From an uncultured Lachnospiraceae bacterium (GTDB taxonomy: Bacteria > Bacillota > Clostridia > Lachnospirales > Lachnospiraceae): a stretch of DNA of 38,082 nt. The notes beneath the pieces were generated by a model. The model saw only the letters and a list, made by a program, of their open reading frames with translations. It did not search any database and was not told the origin of the DNA. Made by a program: the position numbers and the translations under genes. Every line of letters begins with the position of its first letter. Positions within the stretch are counted from its first letter, which is position 1. The stretch spans positions 1 through 38,082 of the forward strand of contig CAJTOK010000036.1 in assembly GCA_910577825.1 (NCBI GenBank), written 5' to 3'. Positions 15,077-23,297 of the stretch are shown piece by piece.

Positions 15077-16321
15077 TCACATAAACATATTTTGTAACAT
15101 AAATTTCTTGACATTCTGCAGTTCTTCACACTTCTGCTGGTAAAGGGTTATGAGGTAGTTGAGGACTTCAAAATACTCGCCAATTTGCTGCTGCTCATCC
15201 AATACAGGGAATGATACTGTAGTACCTCCAACGAGTTCTTTATTTAGATTATTTACTGTACTACCAGCAGCCATAGCCCTATATTGATTGAGCATATTAT
15301 CTGTACCTAAAAGAATACATAGAAACTTTAAATCGAAAACCTTGTTAGTGTCCCGAATCAAAAGCCAACCGTCGTGAATACAGCCATCTATCGCCATTAT
15401 ATAAGGTTTTCCAAAACTCATAGAGTTTGATAATATCAAGTCGCCCGGATGAACTTCTCTAGTTTTAGATATCCCTTCTGGAATAATTTTTTCTGCTGTT
15501 TGTGTAATATAATTTCCCTGTTCAGGAGCATCACCTATCTTGACCCAATTTAATCCATTTTCATCATTGGTGATAAATTTGTCTATGGGTCTTGGTGAAC
15601 CGCCACGTTCAATTATAACGAGTTCTGATAACTTACGCTGTTCCCAAGCATCTGTAAATCCATTGAATCTGATTTCTGGAATATTCGTTCCGTTCTGTGG
15701 AAACATTTTTTGAAGCATATATTTTTTTAGCGTTTTTGTTTCCTCACACTTACGCTTACGAAGAGTAATAAGGCGGTCAATGCTTTGTAAATATTCTCCA
15801 ATATTAGTCTGTTCATCCTTATTTGGTAAATCAATCAGAAAATCAACAAGTATATTTTGGTTAAGATGTTTTATAGTACCACCTGTAGCTTTTTGCGATA
15901 CATAGTTCATCAAAAAAGGAGCTTTAAGATACTGGAAAAGATATTTTTCATCAACTTTATTTTTATCCTTTATTTCTAAATTAAACACCCCTGCATTTAA
16001 TGTTGCTGGTTTCGTTAATCCCTGTACATAAGCCACTTTTCCAAGTGTTCCGTCTTTTGTGATTAAGATATTTCCATTATGAATTTGAATATGCTTGTCT
16101 TGCTCATACCTTTCTTTTTCTACATAATGGCAAGTATCATAATTTATTTGTCCATCATTAAAATCTGTACCAGTGATTAACATATATTCTCCACTGTCAA
16201 GAAACTCTGATATCCTTAGATTTTGCCATCCAATTCTAGCGTGCATTGTAACAACTTCGGATAGTTTATGCTGCTTCCAATTATTTGTATAACCCTTAAA
16301 CCTAATCTTTGGATTTTTCAT
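15077..16321 (-). CDS. hsdS: Type I restriction-modification specificity subunit
   Basis: HsdS gives DNA target recognition to the type I methyltransferase and nuclease complex. The 414-residue protein is two repeated halves. Each begins with a similar strand (PKIRFKGYTNNWKQHKLSEV and PEIRFNGFTDAWEQRKLSEL). Each continues with a target recognition domain and closes with a conserved helix (QTNIGEYLQSIDRLITL and QQQIGEYFEVLNYLITL) followed by CEE-rich coiled coil and YMLQKMF/FMLQNMF. Both halves look intact. The ATG at 16321 is preferred over GTG at 16330 because AGAGAGGTG is correctly spaced for it. No hsdM or hsdR is in the window, so it is an orphan here and may supply alternative specificity to a system elsewhere. 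Base use is more AT-rich than in the neighbours, suggesting recent arrival. Confidence 0.95.
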   Translation of the reverse strand: MKNPKIRFKGYTNNWKQHKLSEVVTMHARIGWQNLRISEFLDSGEYMLITGTDFNDGQINYDTCHYVEKERYEQDKHIQIHNGNILITKDGTLGKVAYVQGLTKPATLNAGVFNLEIKDKNKVDEKYLFQYLKAPFLMNYVSQKATGGTIKHLNQNILVDFLIDLPNKDEQTNIGEYLQSIDRLITLRKRKCEETKTLKKYMLQKMFPQNGTNIPEIRFNGFTDAWEQRKLSELVIIERGGSPRPIDKFITNDENGLNWVKIGDAPEQGNYITQTAEKIIPEGISKTREVHPGDLILSNSMSFGKPYIMAIDGCIHDGWLLIRDTNKVFDLKFLCILLGTDNMLNQYRAMAAGSTVNNLNKELVGGTTVSFPVLDEQQQIGEYFEVLNYLITLYQQKCEELQNVKKFMLQNMFM

Positions 16322-16388
16322 GCCTGTCACCTCTCTATCATTCCAATAAGGTCATTTATTTTTATTTGAAGAAATTAAATCTTTGATA

Positions 16389-16417
16389 AGTATAACATAG
16401 CTATTACAGGACTGCAA
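16389..16417 (-). promoter_or_regulatory. Candidate extended -10 promoter of hsdS
   Basis: On the minus strand TTGCAG (16412-16417) is followed after 17 bases by TATACT (16389-16394), with TG one base before the -10. The -35 match is weak. The leader would be about 60 bases. Confidence 0.45.
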
Positions 16418-16474
16418 TCTGGATTGATGTTTGAATTTTTTCATTTTTAACAAAATTAACAGAAGTTTTGCAGA

Positions 16475-16805
16475 GTCCGTTGTGCCTGCCGTTTTACCAA
16501 GTGGCAATTTTTATTTATTATTTGCTGGCAGCAGTACACAGGTTTTTAAATGCAGCACCAGAATAATTCCACAAAAGGGGTACTTTAACCCCGCCAGTGC
16601 TTGTATCCTGTCTTTAATTTTATAAAAGAAATGGCAGTTTCTTTTATAAAATAAGGATACTACGCACTGTTGCGTGGGTTACCGTAGCGGAAGCGTACCC
16701 CTGTGTGGAATATTCTGGCGCTTGCATAAAAACCGTCCATCCCCACAAAAGCAAATAATAGAAAATTCCAGAATTTATAAAACAGCAGTAAAACCTGTCT
16801 GCCAC
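16475..16805. repeat. Long nested palindrome of about 330 bp
   Basis: Successive arms pair outward from one centre. The apex is ATTTTATAAAAGAAA (16617-16631) with 16638-16652, perfect over 15 bp. Then come GTATCC/GGATAC, CAGTGC/GCACTG and AGGGGTAC (16576-16583) with GTACCCCT (16695-16702). Further out are 16558-16573 with 16704-16718 (one bulge), 16541-16554 with 16723-16734 (one two-base bulge), and TATTATTTGCT (16516-16526) with 16750-16760. Outermost is GTTTTAC (16491-16497) with GTAAAAC (16788-16794). The outer limits are approximate. No gene with a ribosome site lies in it. It is different in sequence from the palindrome at 14642 but has the same design, and the two flank hsdS. Confidence 0.75.
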
Positions 16806-16809
16806 ACTA

Positions 16810-16838
16810 TTGACTTTCCACTTTTTACTTGTTAAAAT
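16810..16838 (+). promoter_or_regulatory. Promoter of the uppS-cdsA-dxr operon
   Basis: TTGACT (16810-16815), a 17-base gap, then TAAAAT (16833-16838), identical in boxes and spacing to the asd promoter candidate. It starts right at the outer edge of the palindrome. The predicted leader is about 90 bases. Confidence 0.65.
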
Positions 16839-16855
16839 TAATCCATTGGCATAAC

Positions 16856-16912
16856 AGGACCGGCAAAAGCCTGTCCTTTAATTTTGCTGTAATATTGCTG
16901 TAATAACAGCAA
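16856..16912 (+). promoter_or_regulatory. Switch-like leader of the uppS operon
   Basis: A terminator-like hairpin has AGGAC(C)GGC (16856-16864), an AAAA loop and GCC(T)GTCCT (16869-16877) with one internal mismatch, followed by TTAATTTT. Next an 11-base direct repeat TTGCTGTAATA occurs twice (16884-16894, 16895-16905), and a single complementary arm ACAGCAA (16906-16912) can pair with either copy. Such competing pairs are typical of regulated leaders, but no known class was recognised. Confidence 0.45.
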
Positions 16913-16936
16913 CACACTAATAAAGGGGAATATAAA

Positions 16937-17650
16937 ATGGCAGAAGATACAAGAGGCGTGCCGCGCCATGTAGCCATTATATTGGATGGCAATGGAAGAT
17001 GGGCTAAAAAAAGGCTGCTCCCACGTAATGCAGGACATGCAGCAGGAAGTAAAAATGTTGAGAAAATATGCGCTGCGGCATGGGATATGGGTATAGAATA
17101 TATAACAATGTATGCGTTTTCCACTGAAAACTGGGCAAGGCCAAAGGATGAAGTTGATGCTCTTATGAAACTGCTTGGCAGCTACCTTAAAGACTGCATA
17201 AATACAAGCAAAAAGAACAATATGCAGGTACGTGTCATAGGTGATATTTCACGCCTTGATGCACGTCTCCAGGCAAGAATTAAGGAACTTGAAGAAGTTT
17301 CTGCATATAATACAGGGCTTCACTTCCAGGTTGCATTAAATTATGGAAGCCGTGATGAAATTAAGCGCTGCATTAAAAAAATTGCCATGGAAGCCAAAGA
17401 CGGGAAACTTGATATAGACAGCATAGATGAGGAAGTAATATCATCACATCTCGATACATACGGGATTCCTGACCCTGACCTTATGATAAGGACAAGCGGT
17501 GAGCAGAGGCTTTCCAACTATCTTCTATGGCAGCTTGCGTATTCAGAATTTTACTTTACAGATGTACTGTGGCCGGATTTTGATAAAAAAGAGCTTGAAA
17601 AAGCTGTAGAATTTTACAAGGCAAGGGACAGGCGCTTTGGCGGAGTATAA
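16937..17650 (+). CDS. uppS: Undecaprenyl diphosphate synthase (cis-prenyltransferase)
   Basis: UppS adds isopentenyl units in cis to farnesyl diphosphate, making the C55 carrier for peptidoglycan. The catalytic motif ILDGNGRWA has Asp17, followed by the substrate-binding RNAGHAAGSKN. The C-terminal signature RTSGEQRLSNYLLWQLAYSE with the Mg-binding Glu region is complete. Length (237) is normal. AGGGG precedes the ATG. It opens the uppS-cdsA-dxr-rseP-ispG run. In many Clostridia frr and pyrH lie just upstream; here that position is taken by the hsdS pocket. Confidence 0.97.
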   Translation: MAEDTRGVPRHVAIILDGNGRWAKKRLLPRNAGHAAGSKNVEKICAAAWDMGIEYITMYAFSTENWARPKDEVDALMKLLGSYLKDCINTSKKNNMQVRVIGDISRLDARLQARIKELEEVSAYNTGLHFQVALNYGSRDEIKRCIKKIAMEAKDGKLDIDSIDEEVISSHLDTYGIPDPDLMIRTSGEQRLSNYLLWQLAYSEFYFTDVLWPDFDKKELEKAVEFYKARDRRFGGV

Positions 17651-17699
17651 GCGGCTTATATAAACAGCCTGATAATAAATATAGAGAGGACTTAATAAA

Positions 17700-18497
17700 A
17701 TGTTTTGGACAAGACTTGCCAGTGGAATTGTTCTTATGGCAGTTACAATAGCCCTTATGGTTTATGGCAGTTACCCGTTATTCCTGGCGATAACAGCAAT
17801 TTCCCTGATTGGGCTTTATGAACTGTACAAAGCAGTACAGATGGAGAAAACAATCCCTGCTTTTGCCGGGTATATTTCAAGCATTGTTACAGATATACTT
17901 GTTTTAAATAACGAATATGAATATCTGGTTATGTGGCTGGTATTTACACTTATGGTATTTATGGCATGTTATGTCATAGCATACCCGGAATTTAATTCAG
18001 AACAGATAACAATGCTGTTTTTTGGGATTATATATGTAACAATTATGCTGTCATTTATATTTAAAGTACGGTTTGTACAGGACGGACACCTTCTGGTATG
18101 GTTTATATATATAGGTGCATGGGGTTCAGATACTTTTGCATACTGTACAGGAAAGCTTATAGGAAAGCATAAAATGCCTTCAAAGCTAAGCCCGAACAAA
18201 ACCATTGAAGGCTGCCTTGGGGGCGTTTTAGGGGCGGCACTGGCAGGGCTTATATTTGCCATGGTATTTTATAATGATAAAAATATATGGTGGCAGCTTC
18301 CCTTAATTGGTGCGGCTTCCTCTGTTATATCACAGGTTGGCGACCTGGCGGCATCAGCAATTAAAAGAAACCACAATATAAAAGATTACGGAAAACTGAT
18401 ACCAGGGCATGGCGGGATACTTGACAGGTTCGACAGCATTATATTTACTGCACCAGTAGTATATTATCTGGTCAAATTTATCATATTAAAGGTGTGA
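17700..18497 (+). CDS. cdsA: Phosphatidate cytidylyltransferase
   Basis: CdsA makes CDP-diacylglycerol from phosphatidate and CTP, the entry point to phosphatidylglycerol and related lipids. The 265-residue polytopic membrane protein has about seven hydrophobic helices. The family signature is near the C-terminus: SQVGDLAASAIKR followed by KDYGKLIPGHGGILDRFDS (around residues 212-245), with an earlier SDTFAYCTGKLIGKHK and SPNKTIEG segment for metal and CTP binding. AGAGAGGAC lies 7 bases before the ATG. dxr starts 10 bases after its stop. Confidence 0.96.
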   Translation: MFWTRLASGIVLMAVTIALMVYGSYPLFLAITAISLIGLYELYKAVQMEKTIPAFAGYISSIVTDILVLNNEYEYLVMWLVFTLMVFMACYVIAYPEFNSEQITMLFFGIIYVTIMLSFIFKVRFVQDGHLLVWFIYIGAWGSDTFAYCTGKLIGKHKMPSKLSPNKTIEGCLGGVLGAALAGLIFAMVFYNDKNIWWQLPLIGAASSVISQVGDLAASAIKRNHNIKDYGKLIPGHGGILDRFDSIIFTAPVVYYLVKFIILKV

Positions 18498-18507
18498 AAG
18501 GTGAAAA

Positions 18508-19668
18508 ATGAAAGAAATAGTTATACTTGGTTCTACAGGCTCTATCGGGACGCAGACGCTTGAAGTGGTAAAAAATAACAATGACCTGCATGTAAAGGCA
18601 CTTGCAGCAGGAAACAATATAGAGCTTCTTGAGAAGCAGATAGAACAGTTTATGCCGGAAATGGCCTGTGTGTATAACAGCAGCAAAGCCCTTGAATTAA
18701 AAAAACGGCTTTACGCAAAAGGTGGGGATTACAGGCATATAAATATTGTAACAGGGATGGACGGACTGGCAGAATGTGCAGTAATAGACGGTGCAGATAC
18801 AGTTGTTGCTGCTGTTACAGGCATGATTGGCATAAAACCTGTAACAGAGGCAATTAAAGCAGGCAAAGACATAGCATTTGCCAATAAAGAAACCCTTGTT
18901 ACAGCAGGGCATATTATTATGCCTATGGTTAATAAATATAAAGTAAAGCTTTTACCAGTTGACAGTGAACATTCTGCAATATTCCAGTGCATTGACGGGC
19001 AGCATGGCATAATGCCGGTTAAAATCCTGCTCACTGCGTCAGGAGGCCCTTTCCGCGGGATGAAAAAGGAACAGCTTACGGACATAACGCCCACTGATGC
19101 CCTTAAACATCCTAACTGGTCTATGGGCAAAAAAATTACTATTGATTCATCAACAATGGTTAATAAAGGGCTTGAAGTAATTGAAGCAAAATGGCTTTTT
19201 GGAATGGAACTTAAAAATATCGAAGTGGTAATCCAGCCACAGAGCATAATACACTCAATGGTAGAATTTAAAGATGGTGCAGTAATTGCGCAGCTTGGCA
19301 CGCCTGATATGAAGCTCCCTATCCAGTACGCACTATGCTATCCGGAGAGGAGGCATCTTCCAGGCAGCCGGCTTGACTTTTACCAGATGTCACAGATTAC
19401 ATTTGAAAAACCAGATATGGAAACATTTGAGGGGCTGAAGCTTGCCTATGAAGCAGGAGAAGCAGGCGGCAGTATGCTTACAGTATTCAATGCTGCCAAC
19501 GAAAAAGCTGTTTCAATGTTTCTTGGCAATAAAACCAGTTTCCTTGGCATAACCCGGATTATAAGGGAATGTATGCAGGCACATAAAAACATTGATAATC
19601 CATCATTAAGTGATATACTTGAAATAGAACAGGATGTTTATAAGTATATTGAAAGCAGATATTTATAA
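18508..19668 (+). CDS. dxr: 1-deoxy-D-xylulose 5-phosphate reductoisomerase
   Basis: Dxr (IspC) converts DXP to methylerythritol phosphate with NADPH, the committed step of the non-mevalonate isoprenoid pathway and the target of fosmidomycin. The NADPH loop LGSTGSIGTQTLEVV is at residues 6-20. Metal and substrate motifs PVDSEHSAIFQ, TASGGPFRG and HPNWSMGKKITIDSSTMVNKG (interrupted here for length: the metal-binding Glu lies in the following GLEVIEA) are present. The length (386) fits the family. AAAGGTG precedes the ATG. The pathway is also represented by ispG three genes on. Confidence 0.96.
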   Translation: MKEIVILGSTGSIGTQTLEVVKNNNDLHVKALAAGNNIELLEKQIEQFMPEMACVYNSSKALELKKRLYAKGGDYRHINIVTGMDGLAECAVIDGADTVVAAVTGMIGIKPVTEAIKAGKDIAFANKETLVTAGHIIMPMVNKYKVKLLPVDSEHSAIFQCIDGQHGIMPVKILLTASGGPFRGMKKEQLTDITPTDALKHPNWSMGKKITIDSSTMVNKGLEVIEAKWLFGMELKNIEVVIQPQSIIHSMVEFKDGAVIAQLGTPDMKLPIQYALCYPERRHLPGSRLDFYQMSQITFEKPDMETFEGLKLAYEAGEAGGSMLTVFNAANEKAVSMFLGNKTSFLGITRIIRECMQAHKNIDNPSLSDILEIEQDVYKYIESRYL

Positions 19669-19685
19669 AATATGGAGGTTTTATA

Positions 19686-21047
19686 ATGAACATTATTGTA
19701 GCATTACTTATCTTTACAGTAATTGTAGTAATACATGAACTCGGGCATTTCCTTCTTGCCAAAAAGAATGGCATAGGTGTTCCCGAATTTTCTGTAGGAA
19801 TGGGGCCGCGGTTAATAACATATGCAAAGACAAAGGAAGACGGGCATGTAATAAAGCTTCTCTGTTCACAGAAGGAATTTGAAAGCAGGAAAAACTGGCA
19901 GGATGTAACAAAATATTCATGGAAGCTTTTTCCTATTGGCGGTTCATGTGCAATGATTGGTGAAGATGAAGAAAACGATGCTGAAAACTCATTTAACAGC
20001 AAAGGCGTATGGGCAAGGTTTTCAGTAGTATTTGCAGGGCCGTTCTTTAACTTTATACTTGCATTTGTATTTTCAGTAATAATACTTTCATATTCAGGAA
20101 TTGATTATCCCATAATAAGACAGATATACAACAACCAGCCGGCAAGCCAGAGCGGGCTTGAAGAAGGTGATATAGTTAAAAGTGTTAATGGCAAAAAAAT
20201 TACAATAGGGCGTGAAATATCCACTTATACACAGCTCCACCCGCTTACAGGTGAAAATGTTGAAGTTGTAGTGGAACGTAACGGTGAAACAAAAACATTT
20301 AATATTGACCCGCACTATAAAGCATATCTTTTTGGCTTCACATACCCGTCTAATGAAAAAGAAAGCCCCAAAATAAGCCAGGTAACAGAAGGCGGCGCAT
20401 TTGACAAGGCTGGAATAAAGGCAGGTGATATAATTAAATCCGCTGGCGGCAAGGATATTTCCAACGCTGGCGAACTGGGCAGTACCATGAATACAATAAA
20501 TAAAGATGGCAGTGGAACAAGGTTTACAGTAGAACGTGACGGCACGCTGCAGGAATTTATGGTTACACCTGAGGAATATGAAACATATACACTTGGTTTC
20601 AATGCAGCATTTGATGAAAAAGGCGGCAATGCCCTGGATGTAATTAAATACAGTTTTGTTGAAGTAAAATACTGGATAACCACAACCGTTGCAAGCCTTG
20701 GGCAGCTTATTACAGGACACCTTTCAATGAATGATGTGTCAGGGCCTGTCGGCATTGTAAACGTTGTAGGAAGTGCTATTGACCAGAGCAAAAGCCTTGG
20801 GATTATGGCTGTAATTATGCAGATGCTTTATATGTCAGTGCTTCTTAGTGCAAACCTTGGTGTTATGAACCTTCTGCCGCTCCCTGCACTTGACGGCGGC
20901 AGGCTTGTATTTATACTGATAGAAGCCATACGCGGAAAGCCAGTTGACAGGGAAAAAGAAGGATTTGTACACTTTGCAGGGCTTGTAGTCCTGATGCTTT
21001 TTATGGTATTTGTAATGTATAATGATATAATTAAAATTATTAAATAA
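19686..21047 (+). CDS. rseP: Site-2 intramembrane zinc metalloprotease, RseP/RasP family, two PDZ domains
   Basis: RseP-type proteases cut membrane-embedded anti-sigma factors and leftover signal peptides. The zinc motif HELGH is at residues 17-21 in the first membrane helix, and the third ligand motif NLLPLPALDGGRL is in a C-terminal helix near residue 395. Two PDZ-like domains can be read between the helices: one around QIYNNQPASQSGLEEGDIVK and one around TEGGAFDKAGIKAGDIIKSA. B. subtilis RasP has one PDZ domain and E. coli RseP has two, so this 453-residue form is longer than the Bacillus type. The gene sits in the dxr-rseP-ispG order typical of Firmicutes. No sigma/anti-sigma substrate gene is in the window. 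Confidence 0.95.
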   Translation: MNIIVALLIFTVIVVIHELGHFLLAKKNGIGVPEFSVGMGPRLITYAKTKEDGHVIKLLCSQKEFESRKNWQDVTKYSWKLFPIGGSCAMIGEDEENDAENSFNSKGVWARFSVVFAGPFFNFILAFVFSVIILSYSGIDYPIIRQIYNNQPASQSGLEEGDIVKSVNGKKITIGREISTYTQLHPLTGENVEVVVERNGETKTFNIDPHYKAYLFGFTYPSNEKESPKISQVTEGGAFDKAGIKAGDIIKSAGGKDISNAGELGSTMNTINKDGSGTRFTVERDGTLQEFMVTPEEYETYTLGFNAAFDEKGGNALDVIKYSFVEVKYWITTTVASLGQLITGHLSMNDVSGPVGIVNVVGSAIDQSKSLGIMAVIMQMLYMSVLLSANLGVMNLLPLPALDGGRLVFILIEAIRGKPVDREKEGFVHFAGLVVLMLFMVFVMYNDIIKIIK

Positions 21048-21068
21048 AATATTGGAAAGCGGGGTTTT

Positions 21069-22133
21069 ATGTACAGGGATAATACAAAAGTAATAAATAT
21101 AGGCGGTGTAAAAATTGGCGGCGGCAGTCCTGTTGCAATACAGTCAATGACAAACACAAAAACATCAGATATTGATGCCACCACCAGCCAGATACTTGGA
21201 TTAGAAAAGGCAGGATGCGGTATTATAAGATGTGCCGTGCCAGACATGGAAGCGGCACATGCACTTAAAGAAATTAAAAAAGCCATACACATCCCGCTTG
21301 TAGCTGATATACACTTTGATTACAGGCTTGCCATTGCTGCAATAGAAAACGGTGCAGATAAAATAAGGATTAACCCTGGCAATATAGGGGATAAAGAAAA
21401 AGTAAAAGCTGTTGTGTATGCAGCAAAAGAGAAAAATATACCTATACGTGTTGGTGTAAACAGCGGTTCACTTGAGAAAGAAATAATAAAAGAATATGGC
21501 AGGGTTACTGCAGAGGGGCTTGTTAAAAGTGCACTCCTGCAGGTAAAAATAATTGAGGATATGGGATATGGCAATCTTGTAATCAGTATAAAATCCTCAG
21601 ATGTGCTTATGTGCATAAAAGCGCATGAAATTATTGCAAAGCAGTCAGATTACCCGCTGCATGTAGGAATTACAGAATCAGGCACATTGCAAAGCGGCAA
21701 TATTAAATCTGCAATAGGGCTTGGCAATATCCTTTACCAGGGCATAGGTGACACAATACGCGTTTCACTTACAGGAGACCCCGTCTGTGAAGTTAATTCA
21801 GCCAAATTAATTTTAAGGACGCTTGGCCTGAAGAAAGGAGGCATTACAGTAGTATCATGCCCGACGTGCGGACGCACCCAGATAAACCTTATAAGCCTTG
21901 CAGAGCAGGTTGAAGACATGGTAAAAAACATTGACACGGATAAAGAACTTAAAGTTGCCGTAATGGGCTGTGCTGTAAACGGGCCAGGTGAAGCAAGGGA
22001 AGCAGATATTGGCATTGCAGGCGGCAAAGGTGAAGGGCTTTTAATTAAAAAAGGTGAAATAATAAAAAAAGTACCTGAGGATAAACTTCTGGATGTGCTT
22101 AAAGAAGAAATTTATTCAGAACTTGGAATTTAA
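21069..22133 (+). CDS. ispG: 4-hydroxy-3-methylbut-2-enyl diphosphate synthase (flavodoxin/ferredoxin)
   Basis: IspG converts the cyclic diphosphate MEcPP to HMBPP with a [4Fe-4S] cluster, the next-to-last step of the MEP pathway. The N-terminal TIM-barrel signature GGGSPVAIQSMTNTKTSD is at about residues 17-34. The cluster ligands are in CPTCGRTQ and in MGCAVNGPGEA, with a conserved Glu, near residues 265-310. Length (354) is normal for the bacterial single-barrel form. GCGGGG lies before the ATG. In relatives polC follows directly; here four accessory genes or remnants separate them. Confidence 0.96.
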   Translation: MYRDNTKVINIGGVKIGGGSPVAIQSMTNTKTSDIDATTSQILGLEKAGCGIIRCAVPDMEAAHALKEIKKAIHIPLVADIHFDYRLAIAAIENGADKIRINPGNIGDKEKVKAVVYAAKEKNIPIRVGVNSGSLEKEIIKEYGRVTAEGLVKSALLQVKIIEDMGYGNLVISIKSSDVLMCIKAHEIIAKQSDYPLHVGITESGTLQSGNIKSAIGLGNILYQGIGDTIRVSLTGDPVCEVNSAKLILRTLGLKKGGITVVSCPTCGRTQINLISLAEQVEDMVKNIDTDKELKVAVMGCAVNGPGEAREADIGIAGGKGEGLLIKKGEIIKKVPEDKLLDVLKEEIYSELGI

Positions 22134-22173
22134 TATTCAATAATGAAAGAAGATAGAGGAGTGGTTAAAGAAA

Positions 22174-22704
22174 ATGCCAGAAACATGTCCAATCGAAAAA
22201 ATAGCAGAAATAATTTCAAATAATGATACTGATGTAATGAAAGAAATAGATATCTGTGTCCATAACACAGATACATATTTTAAAGACAATGCTGTCAATT
22301 ATGAAGAACGTGGCATTACAATGGAGGTTATAGAAAAAGCCGGGATAGAAGAAGACGAAATAAGATGGCTTGGAATGCTTGATATACTCCAGAAATATAA
22401 CTATGCCTGGGAAGTTGATACCAGTGATTTCCTGGAAGATTTTATAGATACTGTGCAGGATTTCAATGAAACAAAAAGCAATAACCTTCCAATAAATGAA
22501 GACTGGTTTGATGAAGACGCAGAAATTTTTGAATGGTGCAAGGTACTGGACGGGTACTGGGCATCTGAAGGATACTGCATTGCTGACATTGAATTTAGCG
22601 GTGATGACCTGTTTTTATTCCCATGTCCTATAGACCAGCTTGAAGAATTAAACAGCCTGGCAGAAGAGGAAGGGTATTCAATAGGATATGCTAAAAATAT
22701 GTAA
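22174..22704 (+). CDS. Acidic protein of unknown function
   Basis: I do not recognise this 176-residue protein with certainty. It is strongly acidic, lacks a signal peptide or membrane helix, and has several Trp-containing segments (IRWLGMLDILQKYNYAWEVD, WCKVLDGYWASEG) ending in LFPCPIDQLEELNSLAEEEG. The overall look, acidic and stand-alone beside a toxin-like remnant, resembles small immunity or DUF6630-like proteins, but this is weak. The start ATG at 22174 has GAGGAGTGG 11-16 bases upstream, slightly far. It lies 40 bases after ispG and before a strong hairpin, so it may be the last gene of the isoprenoid transcript. Confidence 0.65.
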   Translation: MPETCPIEKIAEIISNNDTDVMKEIDICVHNTDTYFKDNAVNYEERGITMEVIEKAGIEEDEIRWLGMLDILQKYNYAWEVDTSDFLEDFIDTVQDFNETKSNNLPINEDWFDEDAEIFEWCKVLDGYWASEGYCIADIEFSGDDLFLFPCPIDQLEELNSLAEEEGYSIGYAKNM

Positions 22705-22726
22705 ATACAGGCAGGTTTGAAAATAA

Positions 22727-22771
22727 GGCTGCCGCAATCCCACTATCTTTAGATGGTGGGTTAAGGCAGCC
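22727..22771. terminator. Two-tier hairpin after the acidic protein gene
   Basis: The outer stem GGCTGCC (22727-22733) pairs with GGCAGCC (22765-22771). The inner stem CCCACTATC (22739-22747) pairs with GATGGTGGG (22752-22760), including one T-G wobble, which favours an RNA role. No U run follows on the plus strand, but the minus-strand flank TTATTTTC is U-rich. It probably ends the isoprenoid transcript or blocks readthrough into or out of the following remnants. Confidence 0.5.
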
Positions 22772-22796
22772 AAAAGTAGAAAATTGTTATATACTT

Positions 22797-23294
22797 GTGG
22801 TATGGGAACATGGATATCTAAAAACAGACACAAGTATTTATTACAATATCACATTATATTTGTCTGCAAATATAGGAAGAGTTGGTAATGTTCCGGAAGA
22901 GATGTTACAAAATTCACATAAAAAAGAGTATTCTTATTTAGGAAGCAGAAGCATTTGTTATACAATTTATAAAAATGACTTTAACAAATATATAGAAAAT
23001 AAAAATGATATAAATATTAATTTATTCTCAGAACTAGATATATAACTTAAATTACATGCCATTATGAGGGCACAGTTATTTTATGACGGGAACAAAAGGC
23101 TTGCAATGCTTGCGGGCAATAAAATAATGATTTCAGAAGGACAGGGAATTATATCAGTAAAGCAAAAAGACATAAAAAAATTTTACAAGTTACTAATAGA
23201 ATTTTACGAAACAAATAACACATCTGCAATAAAACAGTTTTTATATAATAACTGTATAGACGGGATGAATCTTATGATAAGGAGATATGTATAG
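22797..23294 (+). pseudogene. Fic/DOC-type gene broken by an in-frame stop
   Basis: Two open stretches lie in the same frame, separated by one TAA at 23043-23045. The part after the stop contains LFYDGNKRLAMLAGNKIMIS, clearly the core DGNKR motif of Fic proteins, followed by a helix FYKLLIEFYETNNTSAIKQF and a C-terminal end, as in Fic-related toxins. The position of the usual catalytic His before xFxDGN is Gln (AQLF). The first part (82 codons from a GTG without a good ribosome site) shows no known motif and begins right after the 22727 hairpin, so the true 5' end is probably lost. The DNA is AT-richer than the flanking housekeeping genes. Restart at ATG 23064 could only make a fragment. Confidence 0.65.
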
Positions 23295-23297
23295 AAG

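Noticed and set aside
22727..22771. Riboswitch controlling the following genes
   Set aside because: The gene after it is broken and the hairpin lies just after a stop codon, which fits transcript termination better.
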